A stretch of DNA of 64,000 bases from Neobacillus cucumis (GCF_023715505.1 NZ_JAMBOH010000009.1:1-64000), one strand, 5' to 3'; shown: positions 26,043 through 34,962, numbered from the stretch's first letter. Notes: generated by a model not told the origin, from the letters alone. Translations and numbers: made by a program.

Positions 26043-26807
26043 ATGACAGGAATGGAAAACTTCAAGAATGATGTTGAAATCAAGTTAGTTGCCCTGGATA
26101 TGGATGGGACTTTATTAAATAATAAAGGCCAAGTTTCAGAGGAAAATCGTAAAGCGATTAAAGCTGCAAAAGATAAAGGTATAATCGTTGTTCTCAGTAC
26201 GGGGCGTTCTATACTTACTGTTCGAGAACATGCGGATGATTTAGAGCTCACCTCCTACTTAGTAACAGTAAATGGAAGTGAGATTTATGATGAAAAAAGG
26301 AATCTGGTCGAAAGAAACCTTGTCGATACAGCGCATATCGAGTGGATGTTGGAACTGTCAAAACTACATAAAACTAGATTTTGGGCGATTAACACAGAGA
26401 GGACCTGGCATAATGAAATGCCAGAAGATTTTCATAAACTGGACTGGTTGAAATTTGGCTTTACAATTGATGATGATGCAACTAGAGAACTGGTTTTTAA
26501 CGAACTGACCGCAAGAGGTGAATTCGAATTAACGAATTCTACGTTAAAAAACATTGAAGTTAATGCAGCTGGAATTAATAAGGCGCGCGGGCTAGCGCTT
26601 GTCTGCTCCAGGTTAGGAATCGAAATGAAGAATGTTATGGCAGTTGGTGACAGTCGAAACGACTTAATGATGATCAAAGAGGCTGGACTGGGAGTTGCAA
26701 TGGGAAATGCCCAAGATGTGGTCAAAGAAGCAGCAGACTGGATTACGTCTACAAATGAAGAGGATGGGGTAGCTAAAGCCATTCATAAATGGGTTCTTCC
26801 CGATTAA
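26043..26807 (+). CDS. Cof-type HAD-superfamily phosphatase
   Basis: A 254-aa cytoplasmic phosphatase, probably acting on sugar phosphates or a similar small metabolite. HAD motif I is LDMDGTLL near residue 20 with the nucleophile Asp. Motif II is LSTGRS near 55, the Lys motif is NKARGLALV near 180, and motif III/IV is AVGDSRNDLMMI near 200. The cap region is slightly shorter than in the typical 270-290-aa family member. GGGAG lies 5 nt before the ATG. The substrate is unknown. Confidence 0.85.
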   Translation: MTGMENFKNDVEIKLVALDMDGTLLNNKGQVSEENRKAIKAAKDKGIIVVLSTGRSILTVREHADDLELTSYLVTVNGSEIYDEKRNLVERNLVDTAHIEWMLELSKLHKTRFWAINTERTWHNEMPEDFHKLDWLKFGFTIDDDATRELVFNELTARGEFELTNSTLKNIEVNAAGINKARGLALVCSRLGIEMKNVMAVGDSRNDLMMIKEAGLGVAMGNAQDVVKEAADWITSTNEEDGVAKAIHKWVLPD

Positions 26808-26910
26808 ATTAAAAAGTATGGTATAAAGGTTTATCACATTGGTCAAACTAGATGTGCAAATAAATTTTGCAAAATTATGCAATGGCTACGTGCTAGGAGG
26901 CTACAAAGAA

Positions 26911-27111
26911 ATGGAACATGGTAAAGTAAAATGGTTTAACAGCGAAAAAGGATTTGGATTCATTGAGCGCGAAGGCGGAGAGGATGTATTCGTTCATTTC
27001 TCAGCTATTCAAGGCGAAGGGTACAAGTCTTTGGATGAAGGTCAAGAGGTTACATTTGAAATCGAAAATGGCCAACGTGGACCGCAAGCGGTCAACGTTC
27101 AAAAACAATAG
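26911..27111 (+). CDS. Cold-shock protein (CspA/CspB family)
   Basis: A 66-aa single OB-fold RNA/DNA chaperone with RNP1 (KGFGFIE) and RNP2 (VFVHFSAI). The frame is open from 26839, but the ATG at 26911 follows AGGAGG and gives the standard length ([10 protein letters not shown]). The ~100-nt leader before it could hold cold-responsive structure. It ends QAVNVQKQ and is followed by a terminator. Confidence 0.95.
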   Translation: MEHGKVKWFNSEKGFGFIEREGGEDVFVHFSAIQGEGYKSLDEGQEVTFEIENGQRGPQAVNVQKQ

Positions 27112-27121
27112 ACCTACCAAT

Positions 27122-27153
27122 AAAACAGACCCTTATTAAGGGGTCTGTTTTTT
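27122..27153 (+). terminator. Rho-independent terminator after the cold-shock gene
   Basis: AAACAGACCC pairs with GGGTCTGTTT around an A/T-rich loop and is followed by a T-run. Confidence 0.8.
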
Positions 27154-27201
27154 GATTTCTTCCTTTCATTTTTTATATATCCTTTAATAAGTAAAATTTT
27201 T

Positions 27202-27240
27202 GGACGTTATTTCTTAATTTAGGAATAACGTCCTTCTTTT
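27202..27240 (+). terminator. Second hairpin with T-run
   Basis: A 12-bp perfect stem GGACGTTATTTC (27202-27213) pairs with 27222-27233, followed by TTCTTTTTTTT. It lies between the first terminator and katA and may be a back-up terminator. Confidence 0.6.
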
Positions 27241-27293
27241 TTTAATACGAATGTAATAGTGAGTACAGGTTATTGTTTAAATTTTTTATTAGA

Positions 27294-27308
27294 TTATAAT
27301 TATTATTA
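27294..27308. promoter_or_regulatory. PerR box upstream of katA
   Basis: TTATAATTATTATTA matches the Per box TTATAATNATTATAA at 14 of 15 positions. It lies just upstream of the predicted katA -35 box. PerR repression relieved by peroxide is the known control of katA in Bacillus. Confidence 0.7.
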
Positions 27309-27315
27309 TTTAGTA

Positions 27316-27343
27316 TTGTTTTTCACTAAAAATATATTATAAT
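27316..27343 (+). promoter_or_regulatory. katA promoter
   Basis: TTGTTT (27316-27321), a 16-bp spacer and TATAAT (27338-27343) stand 39 bp upstream of the katA ATG. Confidence 0.6.
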
Positions 27344-27381
27344 CTAGTTAAGTAATAAAAAATAGATTACGAGGTGATTAA

Positions 27382-28842
27382 ATGAGTAATACGAACAAAC
27401 ATTTAACAACTGGAACAGGTGCGCCTGTCGGCGATAATCAAAATTCTATGACGGCTGGTTTGCGCGGACCAACCTTAATACAAGACGTCCACTTACTGGA
27501 AAAATTAGCACATTTTAATCGTGAACGCGTACCAGAGCGTGTGGTTCATGCAAAGGGTGCCGGTGCACATGGATATTTTGAAGTAACAAATGATATGTCT
27601 AAATATACAAAAGCAAAATTATTTAATGGGGCTGGTAAACGTACGCCGATGTTCATTCGCTTCTCCACCGTCGCCGGTGAGTTGGGTTCCGCTGATACAG
27701 TCCGGGATCCTAGGGGTTTTGCGGTTAAGTTTTATTCAGAAGAAGGAAACTATGATTTGGTGGGTAATAATACACCAATCTTCTTCATTCGTGATGCGAT
27801 TAAGTTTCCGGACTTCATCCATACACAAAAAAGAGACCCTAAAACCCATTTGAAAAACCCAAATGCGGTCTGGGATTTCTGGTCCTTATCACCTGAATCC
27901 TTACACCAAGTTACCTATTTAATGGGTGACCGTGGTCTACCAGCCACATTGCGCCATATGAATGGTTATGGGAGCCATACCTTTAAATGGGTAAATGCGA
28001 ACGGAGAAGCAGTCTGGGTTAAATATCATTTCAAGAGTGAACAAGGCGTTAAAAATATGTCTGCAGATGTGGCGGCGAAATTAGCTGGTGAAAATCCAGA
28101 TTATCATATAGAGGATTTATATAATGCGATTGAAAACGGAGACTTCCCGGCATGGAGGCTGCATGTTCAAATCATGCCATTGGAAGATGCCAATACGTAT
28201 CGGTTCGATCCATTTGATGTCACAAAAGTGTGGTCACATAAAGATTATCCTTTAATCGAGGTTGGCAGAATGGTCTTAAACCGCAACCCTGAAAACTATT
28301 TTGCGGAGGTTGAACAGGCCACCTTCTCACCAGGTACAATGGTACCAGGAATCGAAGCATCACCTGATAAAATGCTTCAAGGACGTATATTTGCCTACTC
28401 GGATGCTCACCGTTATCGTGTGGGGCCAAACCATAACTTACTTCCAATCAACCGTCCGAAGGTAGAAGTGAATAACTATCAGCGTGATGGTGCGATGCGC
28501 TTTGATCATAACGGCGGCGGTTCCGTTTACTATGAGCCAAACAGCTTTGGCGGTCCAAAGGAAGTACCTGAACAACGCCAAACACCTTTTGAAGTTACTG
28601 GTGCCGCAGCTCAGGTTGCTTATGACCATGATGATCATTATACACAGGCTGGTGACCTATATCGTTTAATGTCGGAAGATGAACGAACTAGATTAGTTGA
28701 TACCGTAGTAGGGGCTATGAAACCCGTAGAGAGAGAAGATATTAAATTACGTCAAATTCAGCACTTCTATAAAGCTGACCCAGAATATGGCGAGAGAGTG
28801 GCCAAAGGTTTAGGATTAGCGATTCCACAAGAAGTGAAATAA
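27382..28842 (+). CDS. katA: Monofunctional heme catalase
   Basis: A 486-aa small-subunit clade catalase converting H2O2 to water and O2. The catalytic His lies in [14 protein letters not shown] near residue 55 and the catalytic Asn in [11 protein letters not shown] near 130. [17 protein letters not shown] is fully conserved. The heme-ligand Tyr lies in [14 protein letters not shown] near 340. GAGGTGATT precedes the ATG. The upstream Per box predicts peroxide induction. Confidence 0.96.
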   Translation: MSNTNKHLTTGTGAPVGDNQNSMTAGLRGPTLIQDVHLLEKLAHFNRERVPERVVHAKGAGAHGYFEVTNDMSKYTKAKLFNGAGKRTPMFIRFSTVAGELGSADTVRDPRGFAVKFYSEEGNYDLVGNNTPIFFIRDAIKFPDFIHTQKRDPKTHLKNPNAVWDFWSLSPESLHQVTYLMGDRGLPATLRHMNGYGSHTFKWVNANGEAVWVKYHFKSEQGVKNMSADVAAKLAGENPDYHIEDLYNAIENGDFPAWRLHVQIMPLEDANTYRFDPFDVTKVWSHKDYPLIEVGRMVLNRNPENYFAEVEQATFSPGTMVPGIEASPDKMLQGRIFAYSDAHRYRVGPNHNLLPINRPKVEVNNYQRDGAMRFDHNGGGSVYYEPNSFGGPKEVPEQRQTPFEVTGAAAQVAYDHDDHYTQAGDLYRLMSEDERTRLVDTVVGAMKPVEREDIKLRQIQHFYKADPEYGERVAKGLGLAIPQEVK

Positions 28843-28850
28843 ACCGGATG

Positions 28851-28880
28851 CAGGCTATTTTTTATGGAATAGCCTGTTTA
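28851..28880 (+). terminator. Rho-independent terminator after katA
   Basis: CAGGCTATT (28851-28859) pairs with AATAGCCTG (28868-28876), followed by TTTA. Confidence 0.65.
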
Positions 28881-29046
28881 TTATTATTTTTAACAAAAAT
28901 ACAATCGCAGCAGAATGGAATCAATAAAATGGTTATAAAAAACTTTTTCAGAAAAATTTTTGTGTAACGTCGAATTTTTTCAGAAGGATTTTAATGATAT
29001 TATCCGAATAATAAGAATAGTATGTAGTAAAAAAGGGGGCGTAAAA

Positions 29047-29517
29047 TTGGGGATTAGGGTGATAGAGAAAGAAGAAATAAAAGTGGTTGGAATAGCTTGG
29101 ACAGGTACATACTCTGAAGTGAAAACAATCCCAAATCTTTTTAACAAAATGGAGGATCGTTTGGAGGAAGTTTCATGCCTGACTAACGAGCCTGTTGTGA
29201 TTGCACCATTTCATAGCCGTGAAACGGAGTTTACTTATTATGTTACAAAACCTGTTCGGAAAATCGAGAATGTACCAGAGGGAATGGTTGGTTTCTCAAT
29301 TCCGAGAAAGAACTATGTCTGTACGACTCATAAAGGAAGTCTGGAAGAAGTAGAAAATACATATCAACAAATGTTCAATTGGATGAAAGAATATGGTTAT
29401 GAACAGGATTACCACGCCTTAGGATTAGAAATTTTTAAAGAGGAGCATAAGCAGCAAAATATGTCTGGAGACTTGTATTTTGACATTTATTTACCGGTTA
29501 GAACCTATAAGGAATAG
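29047..29517 (+). CDS. GyrI-like/AraC effector-binding domain protein
   Basis: A 156-aa stand-alone effector-binding (SOUL/GyrI-like) domain: GIRVIEKEEIKVVGIAWTG, then PNLFNKMEDRLEEV, and a C-terminal DYHALGLEIF...YFDIYLPV. Members bind small hydrophobic or xenobiotic ligands, and some hydrolyse cyclopropanoid drugs; no DNA-binding domain is present here. The frame opens at 28960, but TTG 29047 follows AAAGGGGGC and matches the domain start. It is monocistronic; the ligand is unknown. Confidence 0.8.
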   Translation: MGIRVIEKEEIKVVGIAWTGTYSEVKTIPNLFNKMEDRLEEVSCLTNEPVVIAPFHSRETEFTYYVTKPVRKIENVPEGMVGFSIPRKNYVCTTHKGSLEEVENTYQQMFNWMKEYGYEQDYHALGLEIFKEEHKQQNMSGDLYFDIYLPVRTYKE

Positions 29518-29642
29518 TTAAAAAGGAGTGTTTTATACTCCTTATCAAAATATATGTGCAAAAATGAACCTTTTTTGTCTTCAAGCATTTCCCTTTACTA
29601 TTTCTTTTTAGTATAATAACATTATATTCAAAGCTAAATATT

Positions 29643-29783
29643 TCCTTCGGGGTCAGGTGAAATTCCTAACCGGCGGTGATGAAGCCAATGCTTCTTAGTC
29701 CGTGACCCGGTTAACATAATTGTTAAGCGGTGGATCTGGTGAAACTCCAGAGCCGACAGTTAAAGTCTGGATGGGAGAAGGAA
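29643..29783 (+). promoter_or_regulatory. FMN riboswitch (RFN element)
   Basis: The aptamer is almost canonical: CTTCGGGGTCAGGTGAAATT, then CCTAACCGGCGGTGAT, GTCCGTGAC, GGTGAAACTCCAGAGCCGAC and AGTTAAAGTCTGGATGGGAG, in the right order. FMN binding would favour the downstream terminator and shut off rib expression. Confidence 0.95.
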
Positions 29784-29850
29784 AAATAGTGGGTTATGAT
29801 TTGGGGAGAAATATACCCATTTATACCCTTTATTTCCTATTGTCATTTTT

Positions 29851-29888
29851 AAGACCCTGAAGAAATTCTATTCTTTAGGGTCTTTTTT
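29851..29888 (+). terminator. FMN-riboswitch expression-platform terminator
   Basis: AAGACCCTGAAGAA pairs with TTCTTTAGGGTCTT (one G-U pair) and runs into TTTTTT, 68 bp after the aptamer and before ribE. Confidence 0.85.
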
Positions 29889-29966
29889 ATAGCCTCAAGG
29901 AATTTTGAGATCTAGTAAAAATAGGGTTAGAATCTTGCTCGAGCCAAAGTAAGGAGAAGAAGGATT

Positions 29967-30626
29967 ATGTTTACCGGAATCATTGAGGAAATAGGTAAAG
30001 TAGCAAAGATTCAGCGGACGGCCAATTCGTATGTATTAACAATAGAGGCTGAAAAAATACTACAAGATATACATCTTGGTGACAGCATTGCTGTAAACGG
30101 GGTCTGCCTGACCGTTACTTCTATTTTAGGAAAGCAGTTTACAGTCGACGTCATGCCGGAAACAGTTAAAGCGACCAGCTTAAATAACATTAAGAGTGGG
30201 ACAAAGATTAATTTGGAACGTGCAATGGCTGCAGGCGGCAGATTTGGCGGGCATTTTGTCTCCGGTCATGCTGATGGTACCGGGGTTATTAAAAGAAAAC
30301 AAGCCTTAGAAAATGCAGTTTATTACGAAATTGAGGCAGATCCTGAAGTTTTAAGATTTGTTATTGTTAGAGGCTCTATTGCTGTCGACGGGACAAGTTT
30401 AACTGTTTTTGATGTTTCGGACAGTAGTTTTACACTCTCACTTATCCCTCATACCCTGTCAGAAACAGTAATAGGTTTAAAGGAGCCAGGTGATATCGTC
30501 AATCTGGAATGCGATATGATTGGCAAATATGTCAGCCATTTTATAAAAAATAGTGGGAATGATACTCCTCAAAAGAAAAAATCGGGAATCAGCCAAAGTT
30601 TTTTAGAAGAAAACGGCTTTTATTAA
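29967..30626 (+). CDS. ribE: Riboflavin synthase, alpha subunit
   Basis: A 219-aa enzyme that dismutates two 6,7-dimethyl-8-ribityllumazine molecules to riboflavin. It starts MFTGIIEEIG and has two lumazine-binding repeats, each with a G/ASIAV(N/D)G motif: GDSIAVNGVCLTVT near residue 38 and RGSIAVDGTSLTVF near 135. AAGGAG precedes the ATG. It is first in the operon, whereas in B. subtilis ribD comes before it; ribD is absent here. Confidence 0.95.
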   Translation: MFTGIIEEIGKVAKIQRTANSYVLTIEAEKILQDIHLGDSIAVNGVCLTVTSILGKQFTVDVMPETVKATSLNNIKSGTKINLERAMAAGGRFGGHFVSGHADGTGVIKRKQALENAVYYEIEADPEVLRFVIVRGSIAVDGTSLTVFDVSDSSFTLSLIPHTLSETVIGLKEPGDIVNLECDMIGKYVSHFIKNSGNDTPQKKKSGISQSFLEENGFY

Positions 30627-30656
30627 GCAATAAATAATGAAAAAAGGAGTGATCAC

Positions 30657-31286
30657 ATGTTTGATTCAATTGAGGAAGCCCTTCAGGATTTAAAAGCTGG
30701 CAAGGTTATTATAGCCTGTGATGATGAAGACAGGGAAAATGAAGGGGATTTTATCGCCTTAGCGGAAAAAGCAACACCTGAGGTCATTAACTTAATGGTT
30801 ACGCATGGCAGAGGACTAGTTTGTGTTCCAATCGTGGAAGAATTAGCTAAGAAACTAGACTTAACGCCAATGGTCGCTGTCAACACAGATTATCATGGGA
30901 CGGCTTTTACAGTAAGTATTGACCATAAGTTTTCGACGACAGGAATTTCTGCTTATGAACGGTCTGCAACTGTATTAAGTTTACTGGACCCAGAAGCAAA
31001 ACCGGAAGATTTTAAACGTCCGGGGCATATGTTCCCACTTATCGCGAAAAAAGGCGGCGTATTACAGAGAAACGGGCACACAGAAGCTGCAGTAGATCTT
31101 GCCAAATTATGCGGTGCTAAACCGGCCGGGGTTATTTGTGAAATTATGAATGAAGATGGCACTATGGCCCGCGTACCACAGCTTAGAGAAATAGCTGATC
31201 ATTTGAACATAAAAATGATTACCATCAAAGCATTGATTGAGTATATAAGCAAAAAAGAAAGTCCTTTAAAAACCAAGGTGGATTAA
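30657..31286 (+). CDS. ribB: 3,4-dihydroxy-2-butanone 4-phosphate synthase, stand-alone
   Basis: This enzyme makes the four-carbon riboflavin precursor from ribulose 5-phosphate. The 209-aa protein carries the full RibB domain: [15 protein letters not shown] near residue 20 (Mg and acid-loop residues), [22 protein letters not shown] and [11 protein letters not shown]. In most Bacillus it is fused to GTP cyclohydrolase II (RibBA, ~400 aa); here the frame ends just where the linker would begin (SPLKTKVD). ribH follows after 23 bp, so the RibA half has been lost or was never present. Confidence 0.93.
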   Translation: MFDSIEEALQDLKAGKVIIACDDEDRENEGDFIALAEKATPEVINLMVTHGRGLVCVPIVEELAKKLDLTPMVAVNTDYHGTAFTVSIDHKFSTTGISAYERSATVLSLLDPEAKPEDFKRPGHMFPLIAKKGGVLQRNGHTEAAVDLAKLCGAKPAGVICEIMNEDGTMARVPQLREIADHLNIKMITIKALIEYISKKESPLKTKVD

Positions 31287-31309
31287 AACATTATATTGGA
31301 GGAATCATC

Positions 31310-31780
31310 ATGTCAAATATTTTCGAAGGTAATTTAGTTGGTAGTGGGTTAAAAGTAGGGATTGTTGTAGGAAGATTTAATGAGTTTATTACAGGTAAAT
31401 TATTAGACGGTGCAAAAGATGCCTTAAAACGTCATGGTGTAAGTGAATCTGACGTGGATATTGCCTGGGTTCCAGGTGCGTTTGAACTGCCGCTAATTGC
31501 CCAAAAAATGGCATTCAGTAAAAAATATGATGCTGTAATTACACTAGGAACCGTTATCCGCGGTGCAACACCACACTTTGATTATGTATGTAACGAAGCG
31601 GCTAAAGGAATTAATGCCACTGCATTAGCGAGTGGAATTCCAGTCATTTTTGGAGTTCTTACAACAGATTCAATCGAGCAGGCCATTGAGCGTGCTGGAA
31701 CAAAGGCAGGTAATAAGGGCTGGGATTCAGCAACGTCTGCGATTGAAATGGCGAACTTGATCCGAAATATCGAACAATAA
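31310..31780 (+). CDS. ribH: 6,7-dimethyl-8-ribityllumazine synthase
   Basis: A 156-aa subunit of the icosahedral lumazine synthase. Family motifs are VGRFNEFIT near residue 23, [13 protein letters not shown] near 52, [16 protein letters not shown] near 80 (catalytic His) and [19 protein letters not shown] near 115. It joins the RibB product with the pyrimidine precursor. It is the last gene of the FMN-controlled operon; a terminator follows at 31805. Confidence 0.96.
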   Translation: MSNIFEGNLVGSGLKVGIVVGRFNEFITGKLLDGAKDALKRHGVSESDVDIAWVPGAFELPLIAQKMAFSKKYDAVITLGTVIRGATPHFDYVCNEAAKGINATALASGIPVIFGVLTTDSIEQAIERAGTKAGNKGWDSATSAIEMANLIRNIEQ

Positions 31781-31804
31781 AACGTTTAACTGCAGGAACA
31801 GAGT

Positions 31805-31835
31805 AAAAACAGGTAAATCTAACGCCTGTTTTTAT
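31805..31835 (+). terminator. Terminator of the rib operon
   Basis: AAAAACAGG (31805-31813) pairs with CCTGTTTTT (31825-31833). Confidence 0.75.
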
Positions 31836-31916
31836 TCTGAAATATCATTGTTTTTCATATAAGGTATATACAAACCGAACCAATTATCTATATAATGGTC
31901 ATATCATAAAAAAATA

Positions 31917-32118
31917 GCACGGTAAACAGGTGCTTAAGTCTTTACTAGACTCTAAGCTTAATAGGGAAGTTGGTTGAATGCCAACGCGGTCCCGCCACTG
32001 TAAATGGGAGCAACCTATAGAGGCCACTGTCGATAGATGGGAAGGCATAGGGAGCAATGACCATGAGCCAGGAAACCTGCCTGTTTTAAACACATACAGT
32101 CTACGCGGATAGGAGAGT
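31917..32118 (+). promoter_or_regulatory. Cobalamin (AdoCbl-type) riboswitch
   Basis: Conserved cobalamin-riboswitch segments occur in order: GGTGCTTAAG, TTAATAGGGAAG, CGCGGTCCCGCCACTGT (B12 box region), GGAAGGCATAG, ATGAGCCAGGAAACCTGCC and CTACGCGGATAGGAGAG. It lies upstream of a secreted DUF4430 protein and an ECF transporter, identifying that operon as corrinoid-related. A TATAAT at 31890-31895 may be its -10 box. Confidence 0.93.
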
Positions 32119-32169
32119 GTTAAGAATAGGAACATTTTTCTTTGTTTCTGCTTAACGTACATACACTCC

Positions 32170-32194
32170 TCCTCCTTAATAGGGGGATTTTTTT
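32170..32194 (+). terminator. Cobalamin-riboswitch expression-platform terminator
   Basis: TCCTCC pairs with GGGGGA and is followed by TTTTTTT. The upstream CACTCCT can pair with AGGAGAGTG at the end of the aptamer, offering the alternative structure needed for switching. Confidence 0.75.
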
Positions 32195-32229
32195 ATGTCT
32201 ATTTTTATAATGAAAGGAATGCAAGTAGA

Positions 32230-34056
32230 ATGCTAAAAAGAAAGAATCTCTGGATGTCTATGCTGTTAGTTTTGATGGTACTGACAAACGGCTTGCAAAC
32301 ATCAGTAATGGCGGCCGAGGCAAAACAAGGTACTGTTACAGTCCTTGGACTAGACTCTACACCGGTAGTTGCAGAAAAGACACTCCAACTGACTGAAAAA
32401 GAGACGGCTACCGAGGCATTGATCGATGCGGTTGGTAAAAATAATCTCGAATATACGGATACAACTTACGGACCGATGCTTACAGGAATTAATGGAGTAA
32501 AAGCAGGGGATAAGCAATATTGGGCCTATTTTATCAATGGAATCTCTGCACCGGTTGGCCCTGATACTTATATTGTTCAGAATGGTGATAAAATAACATT
32601 CCGGTTAACTGATACTAAGAATCCTGCACAATCAACTGTTTCTCTGAAAGTTGTTGATGACAAAAACAAAACAGTTGTGGACCTTTCATCCATTGAGGTA
32701 ATCGGAAGTCCAAATGCCTTTCAGCTCTTACAAACAGCCTTAGGTACAGATCAGGTTGGGTTTGAAGAAACACAATATGGAAAGATGATTACCGCTCTTA
32801 AAGGAATTAAAGCGGAAGGGTCAAACTACTGGGCATTCTATGTGGATGGGAAAATGGCTACAGTTGGCGCAGAGGGCTATGAGCTGCAAAATGGTAACCA
32901 AATAAGTTTTCAACTTGAATCCTTTGAACCAGCACCAGGAGATGGCGGTAATGGAGAAACAACACCAACAACACCGTCAACTCCAACAACACCAACTACT
33001 GGAACAGTTACAGCTCAAGATTTGCAAACAGCTGTGAACACTTCAAGTGCATATGTACTAAAAAATGAAGTTGGAGAATGGCAGGTAATTGCCTTAAAAC
33101 AAGCAGGAAAAGAAATTCCTAAAAACTACCTATCCGATGTAAAAGCCATTGTAAAAGAGAAACAAGGAAAGTTTTCAAGAATTACAGATACAGAACGATA
33201 TTCATTAGGGATTTTAGCCGCAGGCGGCAATCCGACAAATGTAGAAGGCTATAATTTAATAGAAGCAATTTATAATGGCAATGTGACAAAACAAGGTTTA
33301 AATGGGGTTGCATATGCACTTGTAGCTCTAGACAGTGCCAATTTCACAGTACCAACTACGGCCCAATGGACAAAAGCCAAACTCATCAGCTATTTGACAG
33401 AGCGACAAAACAGTGATGGCGGCTGGGCATGGGATCAAAGCACCACAAGTGATATTGATACGACAGCCATGATTTTAACCGCACTTGCACCATTTAAGGA
33501 TCAAGACGGTGTAAAGGAAAAGGTTGAGGCAGCCGTCGAGTATCTTTCTACTCAGTACAAGGCTTCCAAAATCGATAATAGCTCAACTGCAGCCCAAGTG
33601 ATGATCGCATTATCAGCTCTTGGAATCGATGCAAACAGCGGTGATTTTTCAAAAGATAATAGCGGCCTTGTTCAGTATTTACTATCATTTCAAAATAAAG
33701 ATGGCGGTTTTGACTGGCAGGGCGGAGATGAGAGTGATCCATTCACGACCTCTCAAGCGATTCAAGGATTAGTTGCCTATCAGTTATTTACAGCAGGTAA
33801 AGGCTCTTTATACCATTTCACTCTAACAGCGGAAACTCCTGCAGCCGAGACACCTGCTGTTAAAACGCCTCAGACAGAACAAGTTGCACCAACAGAACAA
33901 GCTGCTCCTACAGCTACTGTTTTGAAGACAACCAATCAGACTGGGCATGCACTGCCAAATACAGCCACAAATATCTACAATCTTGCAGCTCTTGGACTAT
34001 TGCTTATGATTGCAGGTAGTTTCATTTATTTGAGACAAAGAAAACAGAACGTATAA
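32230..34056 (+). CDS. Secreted, LPNTA-anchored transcobalamin/intrinsic factor-like protein (two DUF4430 plus alpha-helical barrel)
   Basis: This 608-aa surface protein probably captures cobalamin. A signal peptide ends near residue 28 (SVMA-AEA). Two DUF4430 domains follow (about 35-130 and 137-236; each has an aromatic YWA(Y/F) strand and a GD/GN-(K/Q)I strand); DUF4430 is the C-terminal domain of vertebrate intrinsic factor and transcobalamin. After a Pro/Thr linker (~245-257) comes a helical region (~260-535) with prenyltransferase/cyclase-like repeats (QNSDGGWAWDQ, QNKDGGFDWQGG), resembling the alpha/alpha barrel that forms the other half of those proteins. The C-terminus is a sortase signal: LPNTA near 575, a hydrophobic helix and RQRK. 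It lies directly behind a cobalamin riboswitch. Corrinoid binding is inferred, not shown. Confidence 0.8.
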   Translation: MLKRKNLWMSMLLVLMVLTNGLQTSVMAAEAKQGTVTVLGLDSTPVVAEKTLQLTEKETATEALIDAVGKNNLEYTDTTYGPMLTGINGVKAGDKQYWAYFINGISAPVGPDTYIVQNGDKITFRLTDTKNPAQSTVSLKVVDDKNKTVVDLSSIEVIGSPNAFQLLQTALGTDQVGFEETQYGKMITALKGIKAEGSNYWAFYVDGKMATVGAEGYELQNGNQISFQLESFEPAPGDGGNGETTPTTPSTPTTPTTGTVTAQDLQTAVNTSSAYVLKNEVGEWQVIALKQAGKEIPKNYLSDVKAIVKEKQGKFSRITDTERYSLGILAAGGNPTNVEGYNLIEAIYNGNVTKQGLNGVAYALVALDSANFTVPTTAQWTKAKLISYLTERQNSDGGWAWDQSTTSDIDTTAMILTALAPFKDQDGVKEKVEAAVEYLSTQYKASKIDNSSTAAQVMIALSALGIDANSGDFSKDNSGLVQYLLSFQNKDGGFDWQGGDESDPFTTSQAIQGLVAYQLFTAGKGSLYHFTLTAETPAAETPAVKTPQTEQVAPTEQAAPTATVLKTTNQTGHALPNTATNIYNLAALGLLLMIAGSFIYLRQRKQNV

Positions 34057-34065
34057 AAAACCATT

Positions 34066-34092
34066 ATCCCCTCTTGGCTTCCAAGAGGGGAT
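34066..34092 (+). other. Intercistronic perfect hairpin
   Basis: A 12-bp perfect stem ATCCCCTCTTGG with a 3-nt loop lies 10 bp after the stop codon and overlaps the start of the next ribosome-binding region. It lacks a T-run, so it is more likely an mRNA-stability or partial-termination element that lowers expression of the transporter genes relative to the wall protein. Confidence 0.55.
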
Positions 34093-34107
34093 TGATTGGA
34101 GGCAGAC

Positions 34108-34944
34108 ATGGATAAAATTTTTAAGATTACTTCCTTTATATCGATTCTATTTATAATCTTTAACTTAGTTGGCTGTAGTTCAACTGACGGTGCAGAGAAG
34201 GAATCCAAACAAGAAACAAAAACCGTTGAGGTAACGGCGAAAGCAGAGAATAATAAAGAGCAAGTTACAAAACAACAAACTTCTGCAGAACAAACGAAAA
34301 CGACAGCTGCTTCACCTGAAACAAAGGAGGAACAGCCGGCTGAAGTGAAAACGGAGAGCGAACAAAGCTCACAGCCTGCTCAGCAAAATCCCGCTGAAAG
34401 TAAGACAACAGCCAACACGTCTTCCACAGCGAGTAAAAATACGGCAACAACAACAAAAACCACAGGTGCAACAACAACAAAAAGTACCGGAACGACAACA
34501 ACAAAAACTACAGGGACGACAACCCAAAAAACTACCGGAACGACAACAAGTAAAACGACTAGCACGGCACCAAGCACTACGACCAATTCAACTCCAGCTC
34601 CTAAGCCGGCGGCAACTGCACCAAAGCCTGTTGCTGCCGTAACAATATCCATTACAGGTCCTAAAGACCGCGGGACAATCCTTTCAGCTTCAAAGATAAT
34701 AATAGAAGATGGGTATACTATTTTTGATGTGGTGAAACAAGCAGCGAAAGCAAAAGGGATTGTAGTGGATTCCACAGGCAGCGGTGCAACAGCCTATATC
34801 GAAGGAATTGACAATATCTATGAATTTGATTATGGTGCAAAAAGCGGCTGGGTATTTAAACACAATGGTGCTAGTATTACCAAGAGCATCGGAGTCATAA
34901 AGGTTAAAGCTGGTGATCAGATTGCATGCTACTATACTGAATAA
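34108..34944 (+). CDS. DUF4430 lipoprotein on a Thr-rich stalk (candidate corrinoid-binding lipoprotein)
   Basis: A 278-aa lipoprotein with a lipobox LVGC at residue 23. A ~150-residue low-complexity stalk rich in Thr, Lys and Glu follows, including imperfect TTTTKTTG repeats. One DUF4430 domain occupies about residues 185-278 (TISITGPKDRGTIL, then DVVKQAAKAKG, IDNIYEFDYG and SGWVFKHNGASI). I chose ATG 34108, 6 nt after TTGGAGG. It sits between the wall-anchored DUF4430 protein and EcfT, so it may hand a ligand from the wall to the S component. Function is inferred from context. Confidence 0.75.
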   Translation: MDKIFKITSFISILFIIFNLVGCSSTDGAEKESKQETKTVEVTAKAENNKEQVTKQQTSAEQTKTTAASPETKEEQPAEVKTESEQSSQPAQQNPAESKTTANTSSTASKNTATTTKTTGATTTKSTGTTTTKTTGTTTQKTTGTTTSKTTSTAPSTTTNSTPAPKPAATAPKPVAAVTISITGPKDRGTILSASKIIIEDGYTIFDVVKQAAKAKGIVVDSTGSGATAYIEGIDNIYEFDYGAKSGWVFKHNGASITKSIGVIKVKAGDQIACYYTE

Positions 34945-34962
34945 TATTTGGAGGTACAGGAG

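Larger units (their letters stand above)
29518..29966. other. Leader region of the riboflavin operon
   Basis: This gap holds a weak hairpin after the GyrI-like gene (AAGGAGT/ACTCCTT), the FMN riboswitch (29643-29783), its terminator (29851-29888) and the ribE ribosome-binding site. No coding frame is present. Confidence 0.7.

Noticed and set aside
34471..34580. Thr-codon repeats as a possible CRISPR or tandem array
   Set aside because: They are imperfect, in frame, and encode the stalk of the lipoprotein.
34380..34775. 131-codon antisense frame, very Val-rich
   Set aside because: It is the complement of the Thr-rich stalk (ACA/ACG codons read as valine codons) and has no ribosome-binding site.
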